Shown here piece by piece: positions 45,954-56,921 of a stretch of DNA of 64,000 nt. Both the position numbers and the translations under genes were made by a program. The stretch is from Teredinibacter purpureus (GTDB lineage: Bacteria; Pseudomonadota; Gammaproteobacteria; Pseudomonadales; Cellvibrionaceae). The stretch spans positions 4,178,501 through 4,242,500 of the forward strand of contig NZ_CP060092.1 of the NCBI RefSeq assembly GCF_014217335.1, given 5' to 3'. The number at the start of each line of letters is the position of its first letter. Position 1 is the stretch's first letter. The notes under the pieces are model-generated. The model saw only the letters and a program-made list of their open reading frames with translations, was not told the DNA's origin and searched no databases.

Positions 45954-48900
45954 TCAACCCGTTATGTCGACTATTTGTTGCCACTGCTTGTTTAAACGCT
46001 TATCCGAGACAGGAAACTGGGTTTTTAATTCCTGCGCAAAAAGCGATACACGAAGTTCTTCTGTCATCCACCGGTAGTCACGCCAACACGTTATCTCTTC
46101 GTAGCGCGCATGCCCCATACGCTCCAAATGGTCTTTATGACGCCGCCAATGCCCTTCAAGAGCGGCAATATGCGTTTTGTCTCTTTGCGTATTTTGCGGT
46201 GCTTTTTCTAACCGCGCCAGAATAGCACGTAGATAGCGAGGAAAATGTTGCAGCCATTTCCACGGTGTGGACTGTAAAAAACCGGGCAAGAATAACTCAC
46301 TGAGCTGATAATTGATGTCGCCAAATGTAAACGCCAATACCAGTGCGTTTTTATTCGCTTTCATTTGTTTTTTAATTTCAACCGCTAAGGGTAAAACCTC
46401 AATTAGGAGGTTTTCATAGTCTCGAGCGATATCGACAATATGCACCCGCCCTTTCTCAACATACTGTTTAAAAGTGTCTTCATCTCGCACGGTGCTTGGG
46501 TCAACCTCTGCAAAGCAAGCACGTGCAACGGTGGCCATAATAATATCGTCTATTACTTGATCTCTATGCCCTAAATTCAGTACCGCTAGACCAATGTCTT
46601 TCCCTCTGAGCACTTCTTTACGTAAATACTTTACCGTGGGCGATAAAGATAAACGCGCTAAACGAACGACCCCTTGCCGTGTTTGGCTACGAGCCTCTAA
46701 GGGGTTATCGATAACCGAGATGGCAACATTTTCACCTTTATCGACGAGTGAGGGAAACCCTTTAACTTGAACACCCCCACGCGGCATCTGAACCTCCGTT
46801 GGAAGTGTGTGGAAATCCCACGTGTTCACGACCTCGCGTTCAACCTTATGGTGAACGGAACTCAACGTTTGCTTCACTTGCTGACGATAACGCTCGCGCA
46901 ATTTATCGAGGTCACGATCACGGTCGATGATGTCGCCAACCGCATCCACCACTTGAATATTCATACGGTAAAAATAATCGAGATCACTAAGTGCCCAATC
47001 AGCCTCGGTGATTTTAACATCCACCAGTTGCTGTAACACTTCACCTAGGTGATCGTGTAATGCTCGCTTACTCGGCTGTAATTTTGCTAACGCTCTATCA
47101 ACATACTGCGGCACCGGCACTAATTTTTTACGGATAGCTTTTGGTAAGCTTTTTAGCATCGCGATACACTTTTCCCGCAATAACCCTGGCACCAACCACT
47201 CTAGCCGCCCTTGGGGCAATACATGTAAGAACTCAACCGGTATACGCACGCTAACGCCATCGTCTAGGTGTCCTGGCTCAAAATGATAATAAAGCGGCAA
47301 ACTCAAACCATCACATTCCAACAGGCTTGGAAACTGTGCTTCGGTCACATCAGTAGCCGAATGCAGCATTAATTGCTCGCGCTCCAACTTTAAGAGTGCA
47401 GGTGCGTCTTCCTCGGCCTTCTTTCGCCAATGTTCAAACCCCGCAAGCGTGGTAATGTCGTCGGGTATAACCGCATCATAGAAATCATAGACAACTTCAT
47501 CATCGACTAAAATATCACGACGACGCGCCTTGGCTTCAAGTATTTGTACTTCATTTAACAACCACTCGTTGTAGATAAAGAAATGACCACTATTGCTTTC
47601 GTTCGCTGTGTTTTTTCTTAACTGTATTTCCTTTTCGAGAAGCTTGCGCAAGGATTTGTGCTTGGCATAACGGCCCTCAACTAGCGCCTGCCGAATAAAT
47701 AATCGTCTAGACTCTGCCTTATCGATCTTGTTGTACGCTACGCGTTTTTTCTCTACCAGTACGAGACCGAATAGCGTTATACGATCATAGGCCATCACTT
47801 GGCCACTTAACGCATCATAAAATGGCTCATGATAATGATGTTTAACTAAATGTGTGCTGTTATCGAGCGCCCAGTTGGGTTCTATCTTCGCCACCATGTG
47901 CGCAAATAACTGACTTGTTTCAATATACTCCGCACCCATCAACCATTTCGGTCGTTTTTTATTCTGGGACGACCCTGGAAATATCTGAAACTTTCGGTTT
48001 CGGCTGCCCAAGTATTCCGTCACGGCACGCCCTTTGGGTTTATCGCCTTTGGTGCCAGCACTCTTGGTTTCTTCGTTTTTCAAACCTAAATTCGAAAGTA
48101 AACCCGTGACCAGCGCGCGATGTATCGACTCGTAACTGGCGGCTTCACTATTTTCAGTAAATTTAAGTGATTTGACTGCTAAACGCAGTTGATGATGTAA
48201 GTCGCGCCACTCGCGCACCCGCAAGTAATTAATAAACTCAGACTTACACAGTTTTCGTAACTGATTCTGCGACAGCTCTTGGCGCTGCTCTTCCAGGTAA
48301 CGCCATAAATTCACCAGAGCACTAAAATCAGAATTTTCATCCCAAAATCGACGGTGTTTTTCATCGGCGGCTTGGCGCTTTTCGTTGGGCCTATCGCGCG
48401 GGTCCTGAATACTTAGGCCGCTGATAATAATTAGAATTTCAGTTAAACAGCCCTGTTTTGCCGCAGCTATTACGATACGAGCAAAACGCGGGTCTACCGG
48501 CAAGCCTTGTAGTTGTCGACCTAGAGATGTGACATGCCCGCGCTTATCGACGGCTTGCAGCTCTTCGAGCAATGTATAGCCATCATTCACTAACCGGTTT
48601 TCAGGTTTTTCTACAAAGGGGAATTTACGCACATCACCAATGCGCAGCTGTAACATTTGCAAAATAACCGCAGCTAAATTGGTTCGCTGAATTTCAGGAT
48701 CTGTAAACGCTGGGCGGGTATTAAAATCGTCTTCGTCGTACAAACGATAGCAAACCCCTTCTGCCACACGACCACAGCGTCCTTTACGCTGATTTGCACT
48801 GGCCTGAGATATAGCCTCAATTGGCAAACGTTGGACTTTCGTTCGTACGCTGTAGCGGCTAATACGCGCACGACCGGGGTCAATAACATACCGAATACCC

Positions 48901-50039
48901 GGTACAGTAAGCGATGTTTCGGCGACGTTGGTCGCCAATACTACGCGCCGACCCTTATGATTTTGAAAGACGCGGTTTTGCTCCGCTAAACTTAAGCGCG
49001 CATAAAGCGGCAATATGTCTAAGTGGGGAAAGCTCGCTGTTTTAATCGCATGAGAGGTTTCTCTAATTTCGCGCTCACCGCTTAGAAACACGAGAATATC
49101 GCCACCGTGCTGTCGAGAACATTTTAAGATTTCGTCTACAGCACCCACTATCGCTTCGGTCACATCTTCATAATCTTCATCCCAAGGACGATAGATTGTT
49201 TCAACAGGGAATGTTCGACCAGAAACTTCTATTATGGGGGCTTTTTTATTGCCTAATGTGAAGTGTGTAGAAAATTTTTCTAGGTCTATTGTAGCCGAGG
49301 TGACAATGACTTTTAGTTCAGGGCGTTTGACTAATAGACCTTTTAAATACCCCAATAGAAAATCAATATTCAAGCTACGCTCGTGTGCTTCATCAATAAT
49401 GAGCGTGTCATATTTTAATAACAACGGATCTTGCTGTATTTCAGCAAGCAAAATACCGTCTGTCATTAGTTTTATGTAGGTGCTTTCGTCGGAGTGATCC
49501 GAAAAACGAACCTGATAGCCAACCTCATTACCTAGGTTCACCGACAATTCTTCAGCTATTCGGCTCGCAACTGTACGGGCAGCAATTCGACGGGGCTGGG
49601 TGTGGCCAATCATGCCTTTTATACCCCGCCCCAATTCTAAGCATATTTTCGGAATCTGTGTGGTTTTACCCGAACCTGTCTCCCCAGCAAGAATCACCAC
49701 TTGATGGTTCTGTATTTGCTCAGCAATTTCGGCTCTTTTAGCCGAAATTGGTAAGGCGTCATCATAGGTAATAGCCGGTAAACCGGCGTGACGAGACTCT
49801 ACCCTGGAAATGGCTGCCACGAGCCTATCCCGTAGCTCTTGCGTTTTTTTAGTGGCCGGCTGCTGGCCCAGTTGTTGTTTTTCAACGGTTTGCCATAGTC
49901 GCTCTAACCGTTGTTTATCGCGTAAGCTCACCTGTTCTAACGCCGCAATAACCAGCTCGCGGGCTAGGGGTTCTTCATTGGAAGAATCACGTTGAGAAAG
50001 GTTTAACGAGGAGTTATCAGGTTTTTCGGAAGATATCAT
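45954..50039 (-). CDS. hrpA: ATP-dependent RNA helicase HrpA
   Basis: This 1361-residue DEAH-box helicase is close to E. coli HrpA (about 1300). Walker A GETGSGKTT is at 119-127 and DEAH at 216-219, then SAT (VTSATID), the helicase C domain (QRKGRCGR motif VI), HA2 and OB-fold domains, and a large C-terminal DUF3418 region. It has been implicated in mRNA processing and in resolving stalled ribosomes. The ATG at 50039 is preceded 5 bases upstream by a strong inverted repeat (see 50045-50070). Confidence 0.93.
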   Translation of the reverse strand: MISSEKPDNSSLNLSQRDSSNEEPLARELVIAALEQVSLRDKQRLERLWQTVEKQQLGQQPATKKTQELRDRLVAAISRVESRHAGLPAITYDDALPISAKRAEIAEQIQNHQVVILAGETGSGKTTQIPKICLELGRGIKGMIGHTQPRRIAARTVASRIAEELSVNLGNEVGYQVRFSDHSDESTYIKLMTDGILLAEIQQDPLLLKYDTLIIDEAHERSLNIDFLLGYLKGLLVKRPELKVIVTSATIDLEKFSTHFTLGNKKAPIIEVSGRTFPVETIYRPWDEDYEDVTEAIVGAVDEILKCSRQHGGDILVFLSGEREIRETSHAIKTASFPHLDILPLYARLSLAEQNRVFQNHKGRRVVLATNVAETSLTVPGIRYVIDPGRARISRYSVRTKVQRLPIEAISQASANQRKGRCGRVAEGVCYRLYDEDDFNTRPAFTDPEIQRTNLAAVILQMLQLRIGDVRKFPFVEKPENRLVNDGYTLLEELQAVDKRGHVTSLGRQLQGLPVDPRFARIVIAAAKQGCLTEILIIISGLSIQDPRDRPNEKRQAADEKHRRFWDENSDFSALVNLWRYLEEQRQELSQNQLRKLCKSEFINYLRVREWRDLHHQLRLAVKSLKFTENSEAASYESIHRALVTGLLSNLGLKNEETKSAGTKGDKPKGRAVTEYLGSRNRKFQIFPGSSQNKKRPKWLMGAEYIETSQLFAHMVAKIEPNWALDNSTHLVKHHYHEPFYDALSGQVMAYDRITLFGLVLVEKKRVAYNKIDKAESRRLFIRQALVEGRYAKHKSLRKLLEKEIQLRKNTANESNSGHFFIYNEWLLNEVQILEAKARRRDILVDDEVVYDFYDAVIPDDITTLAGFEHWRKKAEEDAPALLKLEREQLMLHSATDVTEAQFPSLLECDGLSLPLYYHFEPGHLDDGVSVRIPVEFLHVLPQGRLEWLVPGLLREKCIAMLKSLPKAIRKKLVPVPQYVDRALAKLQPSKRALHDHLGEVLQQLVDVKITEADWALSDLDYFYRMNIQVVDAVGDIIDRDRDLDKLRERYRQQVKQTLSSVHHKVEREVVNTWDFHTLPTEVQMPRGGVQVKGFPSLVDKGENVAISVIDNPLEARSQTRQGVVRLARLSLSPTVKYLRKEVLRGKDIGLAVLNLGHRDQVIDDIIMATVARACFAEVDPSTVRDEDTFKQYVEKGRVHIVDIARDYENLLIEVLPLAVEIKKQMKANKNALVLAFTFGDINYQLSELFLPGFLQSTPWKWLQHFPRYLRAILARLEKAPQNTQRDKTHIAALEGHWRRHKDHLERMGHARYEEITCWRDYRWMTEELRVSLFAQELKTQFPVSDKRLNKQWQQIVDITG

Positions 50040-50044
50040 TGGCC

Positions 50045-50074
50045 ATGCGCGCTCTAATTTGAGCGCGCATTATA
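50045..50074 (-). promoter_or_regulatory. Candidate hrpA promoter with overlapping inverted repeat
   Basis: On the minus strand a consensus -10 box TATAAT (50069-50074) is directly followed by a perfect 10-bp inverted repeat, ATGCGCGCTC and GAGCGCGCAT with a 6-base loop (50045-50070). I see no good -35 at normal spacing. The repeat lies 5 bases before the hrpA ATG, where a transcript start and translation start meet, so it may be an operator or a leader hairpin. Confidence 0.45.
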
Positions 50075-50139
50075 CTGAACTAACGGTGCTTACACACCGC
50101 TTATAACGGGCTCTGTTCATGGCGCCACATACAGCCTCG

Positions 50140-51762
50140 CTACGTCTGTCGAAGTTGACCGATGACGGTTTCGAGGTTCAACCTCGTTGCCCTCATTTGC
50201 TCAGCCGACTCGGTAACTTCCCCCGCTTGCTCTGCAGTAACATTGGCGATATCAGTAATACCTGTAATATTCTGGGTAATATCTTCTGCAACGTGCGCCT
50301 GCTCTTGCGCAGCGGCCGCAATTAGCTGGTTGACGCCGGTTATTTTATCTACCGCGCCACGAATAGCTTTTAGCATTTCCCCCGCCTCGTTGACTCTATT
50401 CATACTTTCTTGCGATTGCTCTCCCCCAGTCTCTATCGCCTTCACCGCTTCCTGCGCGCCATTTTGAACGCTTTCAATCATTTGGTGAATTTCTGCCGTA
50501 GATTCCTGGGTACGCTGAGCGAGTGTTCGCACCTCGTCGGCCACTACTGCGAAGCCTCTCCCCTGCTCACCTGCGCGCGCGGCTTCGATGGCGGCGTTAA
50601 GCGCGAGTAAATTTGTCTGCTCTGCGATGCCGCGAATAACATCTAACACTTTGCCAACCTCGGTCGTGTCGCGCTCTAAGCTAAGAATCACGTCAGTTGT
50701 ACTGGAGATATGGTCTTTCATGCGGCTCATTGTGGTAATGGCTGAATTCATGACACGTTCACCACTCACGGCGGCCTCATCGGCATCACTTGAAGCAGAC
50801 GACGCCTCAGCAGCATGCGTTGCGACTTCTTTCGCCGTAGAGGCCATTTCAGTCATTGCGGAAGCAGCATGATCCGTTCTCGCATATTGATCTTGCGTGC
50901 CGCGCTGAATGGCTTGTGACACTTGTGATAAGTGTGTATCCGTACGTTCCAGCTCTTGCATAACGATATAAATATCGTCTGTACTCGCCACTAGCTTCTG
51001 TCTCAGCCCGTCGATAGAGCGAGCCATTTCACCAAGCTCATCTTCCGACAATCGATCAACCTCAAACTTAAAGTCTCCGTTGGCTAAACGGCGTAGATTT
51101 GTGGTCATCATACCTATCGGTTTTGATATTTGTTGATGACCAATCATATGCGCACCAAAGCCCACAATGAGTACGGCGATAAAGACAATTACAATACTGG
51201 TGGTAATGGCGCTCGCCACTTGAGATTTCAGTGCACTGGAATGCTCTTGAGCTAAACCTTCCATAATATTGGCGGCCTCTTCCAAGTTTTCGGTGGGCTT
51301 GCGGTCAAGCCCTCGCACACTGGAGTCGGCGGTTTTATAATCATGGCCCGAGCTAACGAATGTGCCATAAGCGCTGGTGTACGTTGAGTAGATGGCCCCA
51401 TGCTCACGCTTAAACTCTTCGACCATTCGCTGCGCGTCTGTGGGCAAATCTTTACGCAAAATTTCGGAGGCAAACGACTGGATTTCGGTTTGTAGCCCCT
51501 GAAAACGAGACCAGTACTTATCCAAGTCGTTTTTAGTGTGCCCACGAATAAGCACATTCTTCCACTCTTGTACTTGACGCTTGTAATTCAGTGCTGTGCG
51601 ATCCATAAGGAAAGAGGCCGTCACCTCTTCCTCAAGCATGGCTCGATAATCATCCGTTTGAACACTGAGAATGGTAAAGGTGATAACGGACACCAATCCC
51701 ACAATTCCGACACTCACAACGCCAAGTAACATTACTTTGGCCCGCAAACTAAGTTGAAGCAT
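50140..51762 (-). CDS. Methyl-accepting chemotaxis protein
   Basis: This 540-residue chemoreceptor has membrane helices at about 9-32 and 185-208. A four-helix-type periplasmic sensor (about 33-184), a HAMP domain (about 210-262) and a cytoplasmic signalling domain follow. The hairpin tip contains [21 protein letters not shown] and [13 protein letters not shown], the diagnostic MCP tip motifs. The ligand is unknown; the sensor is of the CHASE3/4HB size class. No chemotaxis genes lie next to it. Confidence 0.92.
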   Translation of the reverse strand: MLQLSLRAKVMLLGVVSVGIVGLVSVITFTILSVQTDDYRAMLEEEVTASFLMDRTALNYKRQVQEWKNVLIRGHTKNDLDKYWSRFQGLQTEIQSFASEILRKDLPTDAQRMVEEFKREHGAIYSTYTSAYGTFVSSGHDYKTADSSVRGLDRKPTENLEEAANIMEGLAQEHSSALKSQVASAITTSIVIVFIAVLIVGFGAHMIGHQQISKPIGMMTTNLRRLANGDFKFEVDRLSEDELGEMARSIDGLRQKLVASTDDIYIVMQELERTDTHLSQVSQAIQRGTQDQYARTDHAASAMTEMASTAKEVATHAAEASSASSDADEAAVSGERVMNSAITTMSRMKDHISSTTDVILSLERDTTEVGKVLDVIRGIAEQTNLLALNAAIEAARAGEQGRGFAVVADEVRTLAQRTQESTAEIHQMIESVQNGAQEAVKAIETGGEQSQESMNRVNEAGEMLKAIRGAVDKITGVNQLIAAAAQEQAHVAEDITQNITGITDIANVTAEQAGEVTESAEQMRATRLNLETVIGQLRQT

Positions 51763-51889
51763 TAGTTACTCCCTGAAGGTTTCTTTCAGGATGAGTATAG
51801 GCGAAATAAGGGAATCGTCCGTTTTAGAGATCAATTGTGCGCGGTGAACAATTCTCAGCGAAGAAGGGGAGAACGAGTACATGGAGTTT

Positions 51890-51918
51890 CGGCGCTCAAA
51901 TGGCTGATTTGGGCGCCG
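51890..51918 (-). terminator. Hairpin downstream of accA
   Basis: CGGCGCTCAAAT pairs with ATTTGGGCGCCG over 12 positions with one T-G wobble and a 5-base loop. It begins 26 bases beyond the accA stop on the minus strand. It lacks a U run, so termination is uncertain. Confidence 0.4.
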
Positions 51919-51944
51919 ATTATCAGAGGAAGCGGTTTAATCGC

Positions 51945-52901
51945 TTAGTCTTTTACGTTGCCGTAAGACATTAGGCGCTCATAACGACGATCGAGCAGGG
52001 TGTCTATATTTTCGGATTGTAACTGGTCCAACTGTTCGGATAACCGTTCTTTTAAACGCTCGGCCATGAGGTCCATATCGCGATGAGCGCCACCTAGGGG
52101 CTCTTCGATTGTCTCATCAATAATGCCTAAATCTTGTAAAATACTGGATGTAACACCCATTGCTTCAGCGGCAAGAGGAGCTTTTTCAACTGTTTTCCAA
52201 ATAATATTCGCACACCCTTCTGGCGAGATTACGAAGTAAGTTGAATATTGCAGCATGTTGAGATGATCACCCACGCCAATCGCAAGCGCACCACCAGACG
52301 AGCCTTCGCCGATAACAGTACAAATAATCGGTGTACGCAAACGCGACATTACAGCCAAGTTTTGAGCAATGGATTCACTAATACCACGCTCTTCACTATC
52401 AATGCCAGGGTAAGCGCCTGGTGTGTCGATAAGGGTTAAGACTGGAAGCTTGAAACGCTCGGCCATTTCCATTAATCGTAGAGCTTTACGGTAACCTTCG
52501 GGCTTGGGCATACCGAAGTTACGCATGACTTTATCTTTAACAGAGCGTCCCTTTTCTTCACCGATGACCATTACGGGCTTGCCGTTTAAACGGCCTATAC
52601 CTGAAATAATGGCTTTGTCGTCACCGAAATGACGATCGCCGTGTAGTTCATCCCAATCATCAAAAATACGCGGGATGTAGTCGGCAGTGTAGGGACGTTG
52701 AGGGTGTCGAGCGACTTGAACAATTTGCCATGGTGTAAGATTAGAGTAGATACGCTCTGTTAGCTTAGTGCTTTCTTCACGTAATCGGCCTATCTCTTCG
52801 CCAATGTTCAAATCGTTATCTGTTCCGACCAATTGAAGCTCTTCAATTTTGCCTTCGAGAACGGCAATCGGTTGTTCGAAATCGAGATAATTTAAATTCA
52901 T
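51945..52901 (-). CDS. accA: Acetyl-CoA carboxylase carboxyltransferase subunit alpha
   Basis: This 318-residue protein matches E. coli AccA (319). It has an N-terminal coiled-coil (about 1-50) and the crotonase-like carboxyltransferase fold with [32 protein letters not shown] and [11 protein letters not shown] segments, which form the acyl-CoA and biotin-binding surface. With AccD it transfers carboxyl groups to acetyl-CoA in fatty acid synthesis. It follows dnaE, the usual gammaproteobacterial order. Confidence 0.96.
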   Translation of the reverse strand: MNLNYLDFEQPIAVLEGKIEELQLVGTDNDLNIGEEIGRLREESTKLTERIYSNLTPWQIVQVARHPQRPYTADYIPRIFDDWDELHGDRHFGDDKAIISGIGRLNGKPVMVIGEEKGRSVKDKVMRNFGMPKPEGYRKALRLMEMAERFKLPVLTLIDTPGAYPGIDSEERGISESIAQNLAVMSRLRTPIICTVIGEGSSGGALAIGVGDHLNMLQYSTYFVISPEGCANIIWKTVEKAPLAAEAMGVTSSILQDLGIIDETIEEPLGGAHRDMDLMAERLKERLSEQLDQLQSENIDTLLDRRYERLMSYGNVKD

Positions 52902-52980
52902 GGTTACTGTTCGACCTTTGCAGCTAAATTGAGCGGAAAACGTGCAGAAAGCCCTTCTAAACGGGCGGGTCTGTCATTAA

Positions 52981-53001
52981 AGGTGGGCAAGTTTACCACC
53001 T
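52981..53001 (-). terminator. Small hairpin between dnaE and accA
   Basis: AGGTGG and CCACCT pair across a 9-base loop and are followed on the minus strand by TTAAT. It sits in the 210-base gap after dnaE. It may attenuate read-through into accA; the evidence is weak. Confidence 0.3.
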
Positions 53002-53111
53002 GTTTGCCGTGATCATAAAGTCTAATTGCAGCGGTTTATTAACTATGCGTGTGCCCTAAATCACGCACTGATAAACCCATTATCGATTTCGCTCATTCGT
53101 TAATCGGTATT

Positions 53112-56100
53112 TTAATGGTACACGAGCTCTACATTGCTATGCCCATAGAGTATCCGTAAATCCTCCATTAACTCGTCCGTTGGCGCTACAGACCAACAAT
53201 CGGCCAGAGTATAGCGTGCACCCAAGCTAGCCTTTTGGTATTCGACCCACAAAGTACACGCACCCTTTCTATGCCCTGCCAATACTTTTTGCAGCTGCTG
53301 GGCGTAGTTCAGCGGTAGACTTTCACTGTTAAATGCCAACTTTATTGCCCGTACACAGGCCTGACGAGCATCGGTTAGGTCAGACACTTTGTCTGCTCGC
53401 ATTTTTAAACCGCCGCTGTAGTCGTCATTGCTAACCTGTCCTTCGACGACCAGCATTGCGTCTTTAACCAGTTTGTCCCTATATTCGTTGTAGGTGTCTG
53501 CAAATACAGCGATCTCTAAACGACCGGTTCTATCGTCTAAAGTAATGAACGCCATGGTATCACCACGTTTGGTTTTCATAACCCGAAACGCAACGACTAA
53601 CCCAGCCACTGTTTGTTTGCCTTTATCCCCTTTTAACTGTGCGATACGGGAGGATACAAAGTTAGACAGTTCTTGCTCGTATTCATCAATAGGGTGACCA
53701 GTAAGGTATAGGCCGAGGGTTTCTTTTTCGCCGTTTAGGCGGTCTTTAATACTCCAGCGACGCACACGGTGAAAATCTTGATAAACTGACTTGTTGTCAT
53801 CGCCACTTGGCACGACCTCTCCGAATAGGTCACTCATCCCAGCACTGGCATTGGCCGATTTTTGTTCTGCAGCTTTAACCGCCTCCGCTATGGCAACATA
53901 CATAACGGCTCGGTCGTAATCGATATCCAGACCTGGGCCAATTTTGTCGAAAGCGCCACTGCGCACTAAGGCTTCAAGGGCTCGCTTGTTAACTTTACGC
54001 CCGTCTACTCGAGCGCAAAAATCAAATAAATCTGTGAACGGGCCATTTGCTCGAGCGTCTATAATATTCTCGACAGGGCCTTCTCCTAAGCCTTTTATCG
54101 CGCCTAAACCATAAATAATATTGTCGTCGTCATCGACCGTAAACTGAAATTCTCCATTATTGACGTCCGGCGGCAATAACGGCATTTTCATGTTGCGGCA
54201 TTCTTCAATGAAGGTCACAACCTTGTCAGTTTTGTCCATATCCGACGACATGGTGGCAGCCATAAAATGTGCAGGGTAATGCGCTTTTAGCCACGCCGTT
54301 TGATAAGACACCAAAGCATATGCTGCCGAATGCGATTTGTTAAATCCGTAACCCGCAAACTTCTCAACAAGGTCGAAAATTTTAATCGCTAGCGTTGGAT
54401 CAATACCCAAACTCTTGGCGCCGTTCTCAAAACTTTCGCGCTGTTTGGCCATTTCCTCTGGCTTCTTTTTACCCATTGCACGACGCAGTAAATCTGCACC
54501 ACCAAGACTATAACCGGCGAGCACTTGGGCAATTTGCATCACTTGTTCTTGATACACGATAACGCCATAAGTCGGCTCTAAAATTGGCTTAAGGCTGTCA
54601 TGCTGATAGGTGGCATCGGGGTAAGCCACTTTTGCGCGGCCGTGCTTACGATTAATAAAATCGTCAACCATGCCAGACTGCAAGGGGCCGGGACGAAACA
54701 GCGCCACAAGTGCGATCATTTCTTCGAGGGTATCGGGTTGTAACCGCTTAATAAGATCTTTCATGCCGCGTGATTCTAACTGGAATACAGCGGTAGTCTC
54801 CGCGCGCTTGAGCATGGCGAATGTCTGGGCGTCGTCGAGCGGTATGGTGGTGATATCCAGCGGCAGCTCACCAAGGGTCTCTCGGCGGCAATCAATCATT
54901 TTTATCGCCCAGTCAATAATCGTGAGCGTGCGTAAGCCAAGGAAGTCGAACTTAACAAGGCCCGCATCTTCTACGTCATTTTTGTCAAACTGGGTAACCA
55001 AACCGCTACCGGTTTCGTCACAGTATAAGGGTGCAAAATCAACGAGCTTCGTTGGTGCTATCACCACACCACCCGCATGTTTACCAACGTTTCGAGTAAC
55101 GCCTTCTAGCTGTAAGGCGACATCCCAAATTTCTTGTCCATCACCGTCGTTTTTTAAAAATTCCTGTAAAATGTCTTCTTGTTCATACGCTTTGGTAAGC
55201 GTCATACCTACATCAGGAGGAATCATTTTGGAAAGTTTGTCGGCTAAACCGTACGATTTTCCTTGAACACGCGCAACATCTCGCACCACTGCTTTAGCGG
55301 CCATAGTACCAAAAGTGATGATCTGAGAAACCGCATCTCTCCCGTAATTGTCAGCCACGTAGCCGATAACTTTGTCACGATCTTCCATACAAAAATCGAT
55401 ATCAAAATCCGGCATCGATACTCGCTCAGGGTTCAAAAACCGCTCGAAAAGGAGATCGTACTGTAAGGGGTCTAGATCGGTAATGTCGAGCACGTAAGCG
55501 ACCAGGGAACCCGCACCAGAACCACGCCCAGGCCCAACGGGAATTTTATGGTCTTTCGCCCACTGAATAAAATCCATTACGATAAGAAAGTAACCAGGGA
55601 AACCCATCTGGATTATGATGTCTAATTCAAATTTCAAACGGTCGAGGTAATCTTGCTTTCGAACGTTGTAGTCGCTAGCCTCTACATCAAGAATTTTTAG
55701 AAGACGTTTATCTAGGCCGTCGTAACTAATCTTGGCGAAGTATTCATTTTCTGTTAACCCGTCAGGAATCGGATATTCAGGCAGGTAATACTTGCCGAGC
55801 TCAATTTCGAGGTTACAACGTTTTGCGAGTTCTAAGGTATTTTCTAACGCTTCGGGAATATCTGAGAAAAGCTCAGCCATTTCTGACGCCGTTCGAAAAT
55901 ATTGCTGATCACTATATTTTCGTTCACGACGAGGGTCATCCAGCGCCCTACCTTCACCAATGCACACTCGCGCCTCGTGCACTTCATGTTGGGATGAGTC
56001 GAGAAAACGAACGTCGTTGGTAGCAACAACCGGACAGCCGACATCTGAGGCGAGGTCGACAGCACGATGTAAGTATAATTCGTCGTGCTCACGCCCTGTA

Positions 56101-56612
56101 CGTTGTAACTCTATATAAAAGGCATCTGGAAAAATCGCCATCCATGCCAATAATTGTGTTTTTGCCTCTTCAAGCTTTCCTGTCACTAACAACTGGCCAA
56201 TATCACCAAATTTCGCTCCCGAAAGCGCTATAACGCCCGATGAATGTTCTTTTAACCATTCCGGATCGAGATAGGGTTCTCCATGGTATTGACCTTCCTG
56301 ATAGGAGCGAGAAATCAGTGCGGTTATGTTTTTATAACCTTCGACATTACGCGCAAACAAGGTAATGAGGGGTGGACGAATATCGTCATCGCTACTGTGT
56401 AGACGAAAATCGCAACCACATATAGGTTTTACCCCAGCACCTTGTGCCGCTCGGTAAAACTTCAATAAACCAAAAAAATTATGTAAATCACTTATGCCAC
56501 ACGCCGGCATCCCTTCGCTGACCACCCGTGCCAAAAGCGGTTTCACGCGAACAATACTGTCGACTAATGAAAATTCCGTGCGAACACGTAAATGTACAAA
56601 TTTTACACTCAT
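53112..56612 (-). CDS. dnaE: DNA polymerase III alpha subunit
   Basis: This replicative polymerase of about 1166 residues is close to E. coli DnaE (1160). It has a PHP domain (about 5-280), then the C-family polymerase core with catalytic Asp402 and Asp404 in PDFDIDF. Helix-hairpin-helix, OB-fold (about 985-1070) and C-terminal domains follow. I chose the ATG at 56612 because MSVKFVHLRV is the conserved start; the longer frame to 56666 adds 18 unconserved residues. No clear Shine-Dalgarno sequence is seen upstream of it. accA follows. Confidence 0.95.
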   Translation of the reverse strand: MSVKFVHLRVRTEFSLVDSIVRVKPLLARVVSEGMPACGISDLHNFFGLLKFYRAAQGAGVKPICGCDFRLHSSDDDIRPPLITLFARNVEGYKNITALISRSYQEGQYHGEPYLDPEWLKEHSSGVIALSGAKFGDIGQLLVTGKLEEAKTQLLAWMAIFPDAFYIELQRTGREHDELYLHRAVDLASDVGCPVVATNDVRFLDSSQHEVHEARVCIGEGRALDDPRRERKYSDQQYFRTASEMAELFSDIPEALENTLELAKRCNLEIELGKYYLPEYPIPDGLTENEYFAKISYDGLDKRLLKILDVEASDYNVRKQDYLDRLKFELDIIIQMGFPGYFLIVMDFIQWAKDHKIPVGPGRGSGAGSLVAYVLDITDLDPLQYDLLFERFLNPERVSMPDFDIDFCMEDRDKVIGYVADNYGRDAVSQIITFGTMAAKAVVRDVARVQGKSYGLADKLSKMIPPDVGMTLTKAYEQEDILQEFLKNDGDGQEIWDVALQLEGVTRNVGKHAGGVVIAPTKLVDFAPLYCDETGSGLVTQFDKNDVEDAGLVKFDFLGLRTLTIIDWAIKMIDCRRETLGELPLDITTIPLDDAQTFAMLKRAETTAVFQLESRGMKDLIKRLQPDTLEEMIALVALFRPGPLQSGMVDDFINRKHGRAKVAYPDATYQHDSLKPILEPTYGVIVYQEQVMQIAQVLAGYSLGGADLLRRAMGKKKPEEMAKQRESFENGAKSLGIDPTLAIKIFDLVEKFAGYGFNKSHSAAYALVSYQTAWLKAHYPAHFMAATMSSDMDKTDKVVTFIEECRNMKMPLLPPDVNNGEFQFTVDDDDNIIYGLGAIKGLGEGPVENIIDARANGPFTDLFDFCARVDGRKVNKRALEALVRSGAFDKIGPGLDIDYDRAVMYVAIAEAVKAAEQKSANASAGMSDLFGEVVPSGDDNKSVYQDFHRVRRWSIKDRLNGEKETLGLYLTGHPIDEYEQELSNFVSSRIAQLKGDKGKQTVAGLVVAFRVMKTKRGDTMAFITLDDRTGRLEIAVFADTYNEYRDKLVKDAMLVVEGQVSNDDYSGGLKMRADKVSDLTDARQACVRAIKLAFNSESLPLNYAQQLQKVLAGHRKGACTLWVEYQKASLGARYTLADCWSVAPTDELMEDLRILYGHSNVELVYH

Positions 56613-56852
56613 AAAATAGGAAGACTTAGCTATAGAGGGAGGGCCTGCAATATTACTACAAAGCATCGAACTAAAACGCTCTAGTGACCGTTAACTTTGC
56701 GTGGCGTCACGTCATTCAACGCCAATTATTACCGGTAAGACTAGTACCTCGTGACCATAAATGCTTCTGAAAGTTACCTGAAAGAGGGAAAAGCAGTCTA
56801 TTACCACCCCTTAATCTCCAAGCATGCTACGAAAAAAATAGAAGCCCAATGT

Positions 56853-56878
56853 AAAAAAGCGCATCTTGCGATGCGCTT
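56853..56878 (-). terminator. Intrinsic terminator after the TonB-dependent receptor
   Basis: On the minus strand AAGCGCATC pairs with GATGCGCTT across a 4-base loop and is followed by six T's. It starts 44 bases after the receptor stop. It is a strong rho-independent terminator. Confidence 0.88.
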
Positions 56879-56921
56879 CGTGAGTGTTAATATTCAACCC
56901 TTGGGTCGCTATTTCAATCGT

